This document shows, piece by piece, positions 25,001 to 33,401 of a DNA stretch of 64,000 nucleotides. Under the pieces are notes generated by a model that was given only the letters and a program-made list of their open reading frames with translations, had not been told where the DNA came from and searched no databases. This DNA comes from Azospirillum canadense (lineage in GTDB: Bacteria; Pseudomonadota; Alphaproteobacteria; Azospirillales; Azospirillaceae). The stretch covers positions 1,416,501 to 1,480,500 of the forward strand of contig NZ_JAOQNG010000010.1 of NCBI RefSeq assembly GCF_025961225.1, given 5' to 3'. Within the stretch, counting starts at the first letter, position 1. Every line of letters begins with the position of its first letter. The translations under genes and the position numbers were made by a program.

Positions 25001-26188
25001 ATGGACATGCGGACTCTTATTCAGGACGATCGTGTTGCGGTCGACATCGACCTTTTGCCCATCTCTGAAGTCGAAAATTTGCGCCAACTGTGGACTGACC
25101 TGGAATCACGCGCCGACGGGTCGTTCTTTCTGTCCTGGTCATGGATCGGCAACTGGCTGGCCTTTCTGCCGGCCAAGGCGCGCCCCCATCTTTTGAAGGC
25201 AACTTCGCATGGCCGCGTCGTCGGCTTGGCTCTGCTGTGCCCGCGCACGCTCTGGCGGTTTGGCCTGCTGCGCACGCGCTGCTGGCTGCTGCATGAGACC
25301 GGCGAGCGGGTCTTCGACCGCCTGTTCATGGAGTACAACGGCATCCTCGCCGACCGGTCCTGCGCGCCCGAGGTGCTGACCGCCTGCTTCGACTGGCTGG
25401 GTAGCCGCCTGACCAACTGGGACGAACTGGTGCTCGGCGGGCTGGAACCGGCGGCCGAGGCGGCTGTGCGCCGGGTGGCGCAGGGACAGGGCCACACGCT
25501 CCAGGTGCGGGTCGCCGACAGCACCCAGTGGGTCGACCTCGGCCACGTGCGCCAACGGGGCGGGGACTACCTCGCCACGCTGGGCAAGAACACCCGCGCG
25601 ACGGTGCGGCGCGCCATGCGGCTCTACACGGACCGCGGCCCGCTGGACTACCGCGTTGCCGCCAACGCGGACGAAGCCCTGGCCGACTTCCGCGCCATGG
25701 AGGTGCTGCACCAGTCGAGCTGGGCGGCCCGCGGCCAGTCCGGCGCCTTCTCCAACCCGTCCTTCCGCCCGTTCCACGAACGGCTGATCGCCACCGGCGT
25801 GCCGGAGGGAACCGTCCGCATGTGCCGGGTCAGCGTTGCGGGGCAGCCGGTCGGCTTCCTCTACAACTTCGTGCACCGCGGGCGGGTGATGAACTACCAG
25901 GGCGGCTTCGCCTACGAGGAGGACAAGCGCGTCAAGCCCGGCCTCGTCAGCCACGTGCTCGCCGTTGAGGACACGCTGGCGAGAGGCGAGGACTGCTACG
26001 ACTTCATGTCAACCCCGGCCGGGCACAAGCCGCTGCTGTCCAACGCCGAACAACCGATGAATTGGCTGGCACTCGGCCCGGACAGGGTAAGCCGTCAGAT
26101 CGATGCCCGTCTCCGTCAGGCGAAGTGCGGCCTGATAGAAAGGCTTAAGCGGTTGCCGCGCAGCCCCCTGGCCCCCATGAATCGGTGA
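25001..26188 (+). CDS. GNAT-fold acyltransferase (BioF2-like/CelD family)
   Basis: The 395-residue cytoplasmic protein has no signal or membrane segment. Conserved landmarks of the BioF2-like/CelD acyltransferase family are FFLSWSWIGNWLAFLP near the N-terminus, LATLGKNTRATVRRAMRLY in the middle, QPVGFLYNFVHRGRVMNYQGGF and VSHVLAVEDTLARGEDCYDFM in the acyl-CoA-binding second half. Such proteins modify polysaccharides, and related FemAB-like enzymes transfer amino acids from tRNA. It is the first gene of a tight trio with an ATP-grasp ligase and a metallophosphoesterase, all probably one transcript. The natural substrate is unknown. Confidence 0.8.
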   Translation: MDMRTLIQDDRVAVDIDLLPISEVENLRQLWTDLESRADGSFFLSWSWIGNWLAFLPAKARPHLLKATSHGRVVGLALLCPRTLWRFGLLRTRCWLLHETGERVFDRLFMEYNGILADRSCAPEVLTACFDWLGSRLTNWDELVLGGLEPAAEAAVRRVAQGQGHTLQVRVADSTQWVDLGHVRQRGGDYLATLGKNTRATVRRAMRLYTDRGPLDYRVAANADEALADFRAMEVLHQSSWAARGQSGAFSNPSFRPFHERLIATGVPEGTVRMCRVSVAGQPVGFLYNFVHRGRVMNYQGGFAYEEDKRVKPGLVSHVLAVEDTLARGEDCYDFMSTPAGHKPLLSNAEQPMNWLALGPDRVSRQIDARLRQAKCGLIERLKRLPRSPLAPMNR

Positions 26189-26256
26189 TCGAATCGGTGA
26201 TCGATTCCGCAACGCCGCGAAATCCGGTCCCCCCGCACTTGGCGAAGGTCGTCACG

Positions 26257-27441
26257 ATGAAGAACGCGTTCTCGAATGCCGCCATCGCCTGCGTGATGGG
26301 CGACATGGACATGGTACGCCCGCTGGGGCTGGCCGGCGTGCGCTGCGCCGTGGTCACGCACCTGGGCACCCCGGCCCTGCATTCCCGCTACACCAAGGAC
26401 GTGATCCTCTGGGAGGACTCGACCAAGAACCAGGACGAACTGGTGGAGGAGATGGTCCGCTGGGGCCGCGCCCAGGCGGAGAAGCCCGTCCTCTTCTACC
26501 AGGACGACAACCAGCTGCTGATCGCGTCGCGCTACCGCGACCGTCTGGCCGAGGCCTTCCGCATTCCCATAGCCGAGCCTGAGTTGATCGAGGACTTGGT
26601 GGACAAGGGCCGCTTCCAGGCCCTGGCGGAGCGGCTGGACCTGCCCGTCCCGGCGACACGGCGCCTGTTCCCGACCCGCGACCTCGCCCCGGTCGCCATC
26701 GACCTGCGCTTCCCCCTGATCATCAAGCCGCTGACCCGCCGCAAGGTCTGGGATCTGACGGAGGGATTCGGCAAGGCGCTCCAGGTCAACGGCATCGACG
26801 AACTGCGCGCCCTGTGGCCGAAGCTGGCGGCAGTTGGGCTGGATGTTCTGGCGCAGGAGATGATCCCCGGCCCGGAGACCCGGATCGAGAGCTACCACGT
26901 CTACGTCGACCCGCAAGGCGCCATCGCCGGGGAGTTCACCGGCCGCAAGATCCGCACCTACCCCCTGGAATACGGCCACAGCACGGCGCTCACCATCACC
27001 GATGAGGCGGACGTCGCAACACTCGGGCGCAAGATGGTGGAGGTGCTGGGCCTGACGGGCGTCGCCAAATTCGACTTCAAGCGCGCCCCGGACGGAAGCC
27101 TGCACCTGTTGGAGGTCAACCCGCGCTTCAACCTTTGGCACCATCTCGGCGCGGTGGCCGGCGTGAACCTGCCGGCGCTGGTCTACGCCGACACGCTGGG
27201 GCTGCCCCGGCCGGCGGTGAGCAAGGCGCGGGTCGGCGCCTGCTGGTGCTCCATGACCAAGGACCTGAAAGCCGCCCGCGAGAGCGGCGTGCCGATGGGG
27301 CAGTGGCTGCCCTGGATGATGCGGTGCGAGGCGAAAGCGCTGGTGATGGACGACCCCATGCCGTTCCTGTTCAACCAGTTCAACCGCTTCCTGCCCTCAA
27401 ACATCCGGCGCACCCGCCCGGTGGACGCCCTGAAAGCTTAA
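26257..27441 (+). CDS. ATP-grasp ligase (carboxylate-amine ligase type)
   Basis: The protein of about 394 residues has the ATP-grasp fold: an N-terminal Rossmann part (ACVMGDMDMVRPLGLAGVRC), a lid region (FPLIIKPLTRRKVWDLT), and the metal-binding AKFDFKRAPDGSLHLLEVNPRFNLWHH. The last has the acidic and Asn residues that hold Mg-ATP. It should join a carboxylate to an amine through an acyl phosphate. I prefer the ATG at 26257, eight residues before the first beta strand. A GTG at 26185 overlaps the stop of the preceding gene and is the alternative (418 residues). It lies between the acyltransferase and the phosphoesterase. Confidence 0.85.
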   Translation: MKNAFSNAAIACVMGDMDMVRPLGLAGVRCAVVTHLGTPALHSRYTKDVILWEDSTKNQDELVEEMVRWGRAQAEKPVLFYQDDNQLLIASRYRDRLAEAFRIPIAEPELIEDLVDKGRFQALAERLDLPVPATRRLFPTRDLAPVAIDLRFPLIIKPLTRRKVWDLTEGFGKALQVNGIDELRALWPKLAAVGLDVLAQEMIPGPETRIESYHVYVDPQGAIAGEFTGRKIRTYPLEYGHSTALTITDEADVATLGRKMVEVLGLTGVAKFDFKRAPDGSLHLLEVNPRFNLWHHLGAVAGVNLPALVYADTLGLPRPAVSKARVGACWCSMTKDLKAARESGVPMGQWLPWMMRCEAKALVMDDPMPFLFNQFNRFLPSNIRRTRPVDALKA

Positions 27442-27452
27442 AGGCTTGCGCG

Positions 27453-28271
27453 ATGCGGCTCGGCATCCTGTCGGACATCCACGCGAACGTGGAGGCGCTG
27501 CGCGCCGCCCTGGCCGACATGGAGTCGGCGGGGGTGGAGCGCATCGTCTGCCTGGGCGACATCGTGGGCTACAACACCGACCCGTCGGCCTGCATCGCCC
27601 TGCTGCGCGAGGCCGGCGCCCTGTGCATCGCCGGCAACCACGACCGGGCGGTCACGCGCCAAATCCCGACCGACGGCTTCAGCGTCCGCGCCATCCGCGC
27701 GGTTGCCTGGACGCGCAAGCGCCTGTCGGCGGAGGAGATCGCCTGGCTCGCCGCCCTACCGCTGAAGGCCGCGGTGGACGACCAACTGGTGGTGGTGCAT
27801 GGCGCGCTGCATGTGGACCAGGGCTGCGAACTGGTCCGGCTGAACAGCGATGACCGCCTGCGCCAGTCAGCCCAGGCGCTGCTGGAGCATCCGTCCGGCG
27901 CCCGCGTCTGCGCCTTCGGCCACACGCACCGGCTGGGCGTGCACGAATACCGGGATGGGGAGCTGTGGAAGCACGACCGCGACGAGGTTCGGCTGCGGGA
28001 CGGCTCCGTCTACCTTCTGAACCCCGGCACCGTCGGCGAACCCCGCACGGCCGAGCGCCGCGCGACCTACATCGTATTCGACACGGAGCAGCGGATGGTG
28101 AGCGTGCGCCGTGTGCCCTACGACGACGCGGCCGCCTTCACCAAGACCCGCAAGGCCGGCATCGAGCCGCGCCGGCTGTTGGCCATACCCGCTCCGATCC
28201 GCTCCACTCTGCAGGAGGGCCTGCGGCGGGTCGGCATCTACGAGATGGTGCGGCGGGTGATCAATTCGTAA
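27453..28271 (+). CDS. Metallophosphoesterase (YfcE/MJ0936-like)
   Basis: The 272-residue calcineurin-like phosphoesterase has all metal ligands visible: SDIHAN (Asp8, His10), LGDIVGYN (Asp36), AGNHD (Asn62, His63), VVHGAL and GHTHRLG. These hydrolyse phosphodiesters or phosphomonoesters with a dinuclear metal site. The ATG is 12 bases after the ATP-grasp stop, the third gene of the trio. About 40 residues after the core (RRVPYDDAAAFTKTRKAG...) extend beyond the usual length and end in a basic helix. The substrate is unknown. Confidence 0.88.
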   Translation: MRLGILSDIHANVEALRAALADMESAGVERIVCLGDIVGYNTDPSACIALLREAGALCIAGNHDRAVTRQIPTDGFSVRAIRAVAWTRKRLSAEEIAWLAALPLKAAVDDQLVVVHGALHVDQGCELVRLNSDDRLRQSAQALLEHPSGARVCAFGHTHRLGVHEYRDGELWKHDRDEVRLRDGSVYLLNPGTVGEPRTAERRATYIVFDTEQRMVSVRRVPYDDAAAFTKTRKAGIEPRRLLAIPAPIRSTLQEGLRRVGIYEMVRRVINS

Positions 28272-28311
28272 GGGGCGCGCAACACGCCGCCCCCACCGCT
28301 CGCCCCACCGT

Positions 28312-28380
28312 TCAATGAACGGTGGCGAGCATCAGCAGCGAAGCCGAGAGCGGCAGAAGGGCGAGCAGAAGCTTGAACAT
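28312..28380 (-). CDS. Possible 22-residue membrane microprotein
   Basis: ATG to TGA encodes MFKLLLALLPLSASLLMLATVH, a single hydrophobic segment with a Lys near the start. It lies just downstream of the phosphoesterase on the opposite strand. A ribosome site is only weakly suggested (GGAACCCAGG). It may be real or accidental. Confidence 0.3.
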   Translation of the reverse strand: MFKLLLALLPLSASLLMLATVH

Positions 28381-28505
28381 GACCTGGGTTCCTGTCCCTG
28401 AACGGCGGGGACATTACCCTCATGCGCGGCGAATTTCTGTGATAAAGCGTCGCGGCGCGGTCGCACTTTTGTCACGGCAGATCTGCGTCGGACGAGGTGT
28501 CGGCG

Positions 28506-28682
28506 TCAGGCCGGATACCGGTCCCGGTGCTTCACGATGACCCACAGGGCGTGGATCATGCCCGGGATGTAGCCGAGCAGGGTCAGCAGGATGTTGATCC
28601 AGAACTGGGCGCCAAACCCCACCTGGAGGAAGACGCCGACGGGCGGCAGCAGAAGCGCCAGGATGATGCGTATCAGGTCCAT
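28506..28682 (-). CDS. YqaE/Pmp3 family small membrane protein
   Basis: A 58-residue protein has two hydrophobic segments and the family signature: LALLLPPVGVFLQVGFGAQFW, then INILLTLLGYIPGMIHALWVI. Pmp3 proteins are stress-linked small membrane proteins in bacteria, fungi and plants that affect membrane potential and ion balance. The gene is monocistronic here. Confidence 0.92.
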   Translation of the reverse strand: MDLIRIILALLLPPVGVFLQVGFGAQFWINILLTLLGYIPGMIHALWVIVKHRDRYPA

Positions 28683-28758
28683 GCCCGAACAACACACGGC
28701 GACGCCCGAGGTTCCTTCCCACTGCCTTCGGTGAGTGGTCCGAACGCAACCATGCCCC

Positions 28759-30975
28759 CTACCGCCGCGGCCCGAACCGCTTCCGTGGCGCCCCGCGGAA
28801 GCCGGCTTTCGGCGGGGGCTCGCGCCGGTTACCGGCGGAGCGTGCACCGCGGGTGGCGAGCAGTTCGGCCAAGCGCCGGCTGACCTCCGCCCGGCGGGCG
28901 CGCACGGCTTCGCGTTCCGGGAACAGGGTGGGAAACTTGCGCGCCGCCCAGTAGTAGAGATCGCAGGCGCGCGACGCCGCCTCCAGCGCCGCCCCGTCCA
29001 GCCCGTCGAGCCGCGCCGGGACGATGCGCCCGATGGGCATCGCCTCCCCCGACTCGACCGCGCCGACGATGGTGGCGAGGATGCGGGCCTCCGCCTCCTC
29101 GTCCAGGTCGGCGGGGACGAGCAGCAGGTCGAGCTTCGCCGCCAGCGGAAGCCGCCGCTCGTCCAGCATCACGGCGAGCCGGCGCAGCACCGACAGATCG
29201 CCGACCCGGTAGGGCGAGCCGCCCGTGTGCGCGTCGGCGAAACAGTCCACCAGCAGGACGGTTTCCTCCGTCTCCAGATGGCCCGCCAGCCGGGCCAGCA
29301 TCCCGCGCGTCGGCCGCACGGTCAGCGGTGCCGTCGGCAGCAGGCGCGGGTCACCCTTTTCCAGCAGGTTGCGCAGCGCCTGCGGCGTGCCGCGGCCGAC
29401 CACGCCGAATTCCCCCGATTCGAACTTGCCGAAGCGGCCGGCGCGGCCGGCGATCTGCTTCACCTCCGTCGCGGTCAGCGGGCGGACGCTGCTGCCGTCG
29501 AACTTCTCCAGCGCGGTGAACAGGACGCGGCGGCAGGGCAGGTTCAGCCCCATTCCGATGGCGTCGGTCGCCACCACCACGTCGGCCTTGCCGGACAGGA
29601 AGCGCGCCGCCTCCCGCCGCCGCACCTCCGGCGCCAGCGCGCCATAGACCGCCGCGACCGACAGCCCCCGCGCCCGCAGCGTGTCGCGCACGGCGTGCAC
29701 CTCGCGGCGGGAGAAGGCGATCAGGGCGTCGCCGGGCTCCACCTCTTCCCAGTTCAGGCGGCGGTCGATCATGGTCAGCGGCACCTTGCGCTCCAGCTCG
29801 ATCACCTCCAGCCGCTCGCCCAGATGCTCCGCCGCGCGCTCGACCAGCGGCCGGGCCTCCGGCGCGCCGAGGATGTAGACGGTCTCCGCCGGGGCGCCCA
29901 TCAGCGCCGCAGTCCAGGCCCAGCCGCGGTCGGCGTCGGCGAGCATCTGGATCTCGTCGATCACCGCCACCTCCACCGGCCGGTCAGGGTCCATCACCTC
30001 GATGGTCGAGGCGGTGTGGCGCGCGCCGGGCGTGGAAATCGCCTCCTCCCCCGTCAGCAGGGAGGCTGGCGTGCCCTCCGCGTTCAGCCGTTCCATCACC
30101 TCCAGCGCCAGCAGGCGCAGTGGGGCGAGATAGACGCCGTCGTAGGCCTCCTTCAGCGCCTCGATCGCGTGGTGGGTCTTGCCGGAGTTGGTCGGGCCGA
30201 CCACCAGCACCAGCCGCCGCCCCAGCCCGCGCGCCACGGGGAACAGCCGCTCGAACCGCGCGAAGTCGAAATGCCGGTCCACATAGGCGCGCCCGCGCGC
30301 CTCCGCCCGTTCCCGCCGCCAGACGTCGAACTCGCGGTCCCAGCGATCGAGCAGCTCCTCCACGCCGTGCCGGTTGCGCGCCGCCCGCGACAGCCGCTCG
30401 GCCAGGCTGGCGAAGGTCCAACCATCCTCCGGCTCCCCCACCTCCGCGGCGTAGCGGTGCAGGCGGGCGGCGGTGCGCGACAGCGCCTCTTCCAGCGCGG
30501 AGGACAGGGCCGGGTCGCCCTCCAGCCGCAACGTCAGCTCCTCGTCGGTCAGGTCGGCCAGCTCCAGCACGTCCAGCGTGCGGGAGACCTGCAACCGCAC
30601 GGGAACGGCCAAGCCGGGCCAGGGCAGGTCTTCGCTGCGGACGGCGCGCAGGCGGGTGCGGTCCTCAGCCGGGTGCAGGCTGGTCGACCATCCCTCCAGC
30701 GCGTGGCGCCCCTGGGCCAGCAGATCGTTGCGCCGCCGGGCGCGGTCGAGAAGCCCCTGGATTTCCAGCAGGATGGCCTCGCGCCGCTCCGCAGGGACCA
30801 GCAGGTCGCGCTTCCCCTTGGGCAGCGGCAGGCCAAGCGGGACAAGGCCGTGCCGCTCCGCATGCTCCACCCGCGTGACGCCGACGGCGGCCGGCGTCAC
30901 CACGTCGGGGTGGGCGGAGGCCAGCTCGTGCACGAGGTTCGGGTCATGGGGAACGCTGTCGTCGGAAGGGGGCAT
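28759..30975 (-). CDS. SUV3-like DEAD/DEAH-box RNA helicase
   Basis: The 738-residue protein has a ~230-residue N-terminal part, then helicase motifs in order: VVGPTNSGKTHHAIEAL (Walker A), LAPLRLLALEV, VIDEIQMLAD (motif II DEIQ, characteristic of SUV3), IAFSRREVHAVRD, VATDAIGMGLNLP and QIAGRAGRFG (motif VI). After the core come helical SUV3 C-terminal regions and a very basic tail (RKRFGPRR). In mitochondria SUV3 partners the degradosome; bacterial copies probably act in RNA turnover. The start is ATG at 30975 or GTG at 30993, neither with a good ribosome site. Confidence 0.92.
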   Translation of the reverse strand: MPPSDDSVPHDPNLVHELASAHPDVVTPAAVGVTRVEHAERHGLVPLGLPLPKGKRDLLVPAERREAILLEIQGLLDRARRRNDLLAQGRHALEGWSTSLHPAEDRTRLRAVRSEDLPWPGLAVPVRLQVSRTLDVLELADLTDEELTLRLEGDPALSSALEEALSRTAARLHRYAAEVGEPEDGWTFASLAERLSRAARNRHGVEELLDRWDREFDVWRRERAEARGRAYVDRHFDFARFERLFPVARGLGRRLVLVVGPTNSGKTHHAIEALKEAYDGVYLAPLRLLALEVMERLNAEGTPASLLTGEEAISTPGARHTASTIEVMDPDRPVEVAVIDEIQMLADADRGWAWTAALMGAPAETVYILGAPEARPLVERAAEHLGERLEVIELERKVPLTMIDRRLNWEEVEPGDALIAFSRREVHAVRDTLRARGLSVAAVYGALAPEVRRREAARFLSGKADVVVATDAIGMGLNLPCRRVLFTALEKFDGSSVRPLTATEVKQIAGRAGRFGKFESGEFGVVGRGTPQALRNLLEKGDPRLLPTAPLTVRPTRGMLARLAGHLETEETVLLVDCFADAHTGGSPYRVGDLSVLRRLAVMLDERRLPLAAKLDLLLVPADLDEEAEARILATIVGAVESGEAMPIGRIVPARLDGLDGAALEAASRACDLYYWAARKFPTLFPEREAVRARRAEVSRRLAELLATRGARSAGNRREPPPKAGFRGAPRKRFGPRR

Positions 30976-31040
30976 CGCGGTCACACACTTCACTCAAAGA
31001 TTTCTCAAAATCACACTGGCGATCACGGCCCATCCGTGTC

Positions 31041-31574
31041 ATGAGCCTGACCCCGCCGGGCATTCCGGCCCGGGGCAGGCATCAAGCCATGACCAGACAA
31101 CTCCGCGCAAAGATTCTGAGACCCGATCTCGATCCGGCCGACCGCAAGGGGATGTCGGGCACCGCTGCTGGGGGCACCGCCGCCGGGGAGACCCGCTGCC
31201 GCTGCTGCGGCCGGCCGGGCGGCGCCGTGGTGCGCTGCCTGCCGGACGGGCGCTGGTACGACCCGTCCGACCAGACTTGGCGCGACGGCCGCGGGCGGCG
31301 GGCCGCCTGGCCCGACGTGGTCGAATACGCTGAGACGCGCGACCTGAAGGTCGTCGTCCGCCCGCGCCAGCCCTCCGGCAACCCGGAGGCGCGGCCGAAG
31401 AGCCTGTGCCAGCGCTGCTACATGCAGGAAGAGGCCCTGCGCAACGCGATCCGCAACCGCATCCGCGCCCGCATGCGCCGGGCGCTGGGCGACCTGTTCC
31501 TCGGCGACTACTCCGCCCCCGGCATCCTGGAACGCGCCATGGAGCTGTACCGCCGCAAGCCCCGACGGAATTAG
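31041..31574 (+). CDS. Cys-rich basic protein of unknown function
   Basis: A 177-residue frame. An alternative ATG at 31089 (161 residues) has GGGGCAGG upstream and is at least as likely. Two Cys pairs, TRCRCCGRPGGAVVRC and SLCQRC, could form a zinc ribbon, and the C-terminal third is strongly basic (RNAIRNRIRARMRRALGDLF). This looks like a nucleic-acid binder, possibly an RNA-binding partner for the divergently transcribed SUV3-like helicase. The family is not recognised. Confidence 0.6.
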   Translation: MSLTPPGIPARGRHQAMTRQLRAKILRPDLDPADRKGMSGTAAGGTAAGETRCRCCGRPGGAVVRCLPDGRWYDPSDQTWRDGRGRRAAWPDVVEYAETRDLKVVVRPRQPSGNPEARPKSLCQRCYMQEEALRNAIRNRIRARMRRALGDLFLGDYSAPGILERAMELYRRKPRRN

Positions 31575-31611
31575 GGTGCGGAATTAAGGGGCGAAACTAA
31601 ACCGGCTGGAA

Positions 31612-31740
31612 TTAGACCGGTTCTTGGGGCTCCCCCGGCATGGGCGGGATGTCCGGTGCCTCGTCGGGCGGGGCGTCCGGGGGCAGCGGCATGGGGATCG
31701 GCACGTCCGGGTCCGGACCGGGCGGCGGATAGGCGCTCAT
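31612..31740 (-). CDS. Proline-rich 42-residue protein
   Basis: The ORF begins MSAYPPPGPDPDVPIPMPL and continues PPDAPPDEAPDIPPMPGEPQ, ending EPV. It is Pro/Asp/Glu-rich with no Lys or Arg. GAAAGG lies 9 bases upstream of the ATG, which supports translation. It is convergent with the Cys-rich protein gene. The function is unknown. Confidence 0.5.
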   Translation of the reverse strand: MSAYPPPGPDPDVPIPMPLPPDAPPDEAPDIPPMPGEPQEPV

Positions 31741-31888
31741 GGTCGGCCTTTCGCAAGAGTTGGAATCCTCTTTCAACGGGTCTGACAACACTTGGGCAAA
31801 GCGTCCGGCACCTGACCAAAATCAACGCGACGCTCTCGGGTCCCGACGATGATGGGCGGGAAGGACCGCCTCCCCCAGGACCGCCACC

Positions 31889-32389
31889 ATGACCAAAAGC
31901 TTCATCATCACGCCTCTTTCGCCATCCCACGCGGACCAGGCGCTGCCCGTGGCGCAGGCCCTGCACCGGGACATGACCCTGGAGCAATGGCGCGGCGCGG
32001 TGGCACCCTTTCTGGAATCCGGCCCGAATGGTAGTTGCGGCGCCATGGCCTGCGCCATGAGCGACGGGCACATCCGCGGCCTGTACTGCTGGCGCGTCAG
32101 CGCCGACAGCGCGGTGCGCGTGCTGACCGTGCCGATCTTCGTCGCCATCGGCCTGTTCGACGCGGCGGCGACCAGCGCGGCGCAGATCGAGTCCATCGAT
32201 CACCTCGCCCGCCAGCTCGGCTGCGGGACGGTGGTGGTCGACCTGCGGGGGTGCGTGGTGGCGGCCACGGCGCCGAAGCTGGACGCGGAGGGGCTGTTCA
32301 CCCGGCTCGGCTACCGGCTGATCGGCGAAGCCCTGGTGCGGGAGGTCGGGGCCGGCTCCGCCGCTTTCGCAACGGCGGGCGCGGCCTGA
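31889..32389 (+). CDS. Unknown protein, possibly GNAT-like
   Basis: The 166-residue protein has alternating strands and helices reminiscent of an acetyltransferase fold (FIITPLSPSHADQALPVAQAL, VPIFVAIGLFDAAATSAAQI, LGCGTVVVDLRGC, LFTRLGYRLIGEALVREV). The last segment resembles the terminal strands of GNAT enzymes, but the acetyl-CoA loop (Q/RxxGxG/A) is not evident. No membrane or signal segment is present. It ends seven bases from the convergent hpnA stop. Confidence 0.6.
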   Translation: MTKSFIITPLSPSHADQALPVAQALHRDMTLEQWRGAVAPFLESGPNGSCGAMACAMSDGHIRGLYCWRVSADSAVRVLTVPIFVAIGLFDAAATSAAQIESIDHLARQLGCGTVVVDLRGCVVAATAPKLDAEGLFTRLGYRLIGEALVREVGAGSAAFATAGAA

Positions 32390-32396
32390 GGAAGCG

Positions 32397-33377
32397 TTAC
32401 TGGTTCCGAAACCATGCCACCGCGTCGGCCAGCGCCTCACCGGCCGGGCGCGGGCGGTAGTTCAGCTTGGCTTCCGCCTTGGCGGAGCTGAAGAACATGC
32501 GCTTCTGCGACAGGCGGACGCCGTCCACCGTCATCAGCGGCTCAGCATTCGCGCGGGACACGCGGGCGAAGGCCTCCATGGCGTAGGCGAGCGGGATCAG
32601 CGCGCGGTGCGGCAGGCGGACGACCGGCGGCGTGCGGCCGACCAGCGTCGCGATGACCGCCAGAATGTCGCGCAGCATCAGGTTCTCGCCGCCGAGGATG
32701 TAGCGCTGCCCGACCTCCCCGGTGCGGAAGGCCTGCCAGTGCCCCTCCGCCACGTCGTCCACATGCACGATGTTCAGCCCGGTGTCGACGTAGGCCGGCA
32801 TGCGCCCCGCGGCGGCGTCGGCGATCATGCGGCCGGTCGGGGTTGGGCGGATGTCGCGCGGCCCCACGGGGGTGGAGGGGTTGACGATCACCGCCGGCAG
32901 CCCGCGTTCCGCGATCAGCCGGTGCACCTCCCGCTCGCCCAGGAACTTGGTGCGCTTGTAGGGGCCGATCATGTCGTCGAACGTGGAGGGCGTCTCCTCG
33001 TCGGCGACGCCACCGGGCACGATGCCCAGCGTCGCCACGCTGCTGGTGTGCACGATCCGCGACACGCCGGCGTCGAGAGCGGCGAGCATCAGTGCCCGCG
33101 TGCCGTCGACGTTGATCCGCCGCATGCGCTCGGGGTCCGGCACCCACAGCCGATAGTCGGCGGCGACGTGAAACAGAGCCTCGCACCCCGCGACGGCGCG
33201 GCGCAGCGAGGGTTCGTCCAGCAGGTCGCCCTCGACGACCTCGACGTCGAGCCCCTGCAGGTTGCGGCGGTCGGTCCCGCGCCGCACCAGCGTGCGGACG
33301 GCCAGCCCCTCCGCCAGCAGCCGGCGCGCGACCGCGGAGCCCACGAACCCCGTGGCGCCCGTCACCAGCACAGTCAT
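32397..33377 (-). CDS. hpnA: Hopanoid-associated sugar epimerase HpnA
   Basis: The 326-residue extended SDR begins MTVLVTGATGFVGSAVARRL (NAD(P)-binding). It has the HpnA-typical VEGDLLDEPSLRRAVAGC, LFHVAADYRLWVPDPERM, VHTSSVATLGIVP, the catalytic YKRTKFLGE, NPSTPVGPRDIRPTPTGR and YILGGENLMLRDIL. HpnA proteins are conserved in hopanoid gene clusters; their exact reaction is not firmly established but is thought to act on a sugar-like side chain. It is downstream of hpnM with 24 bases between. Confidence 0.92.
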   Translation of the reverse strand: MTVLVTGATGFVGSAVARRLLAEGLAVRTLVRRGTDRRNLQGLDVEVVEGDLLDEPSLRRAVAGCEALFHVAADYRLWVPDPERMRRINVDGTRALMLAALDAGVSRIVHTSSVATLGIVPGGVADEETPSTFDDMIGPYKRTKFLGEREVHRLIAERGLPAVIVNPSTPVGPRDIRPTPTGRMIADAAAGRMPAYVDTGLNIVHVDDVAEGHWQAFRTGEVGQRYILGGENLMLRDILAVIATLVGRTPPVVRLPHRALIPLAYAMEAFARVSRANAEPLMTVDGVRLSQKRMFFSSAKAEAKLNYRPRPAGEALADAVAWFRNQ

Positions 33378-33401
33378 CGGTCGGTCTCCCTGGGTACGGC
33401 C

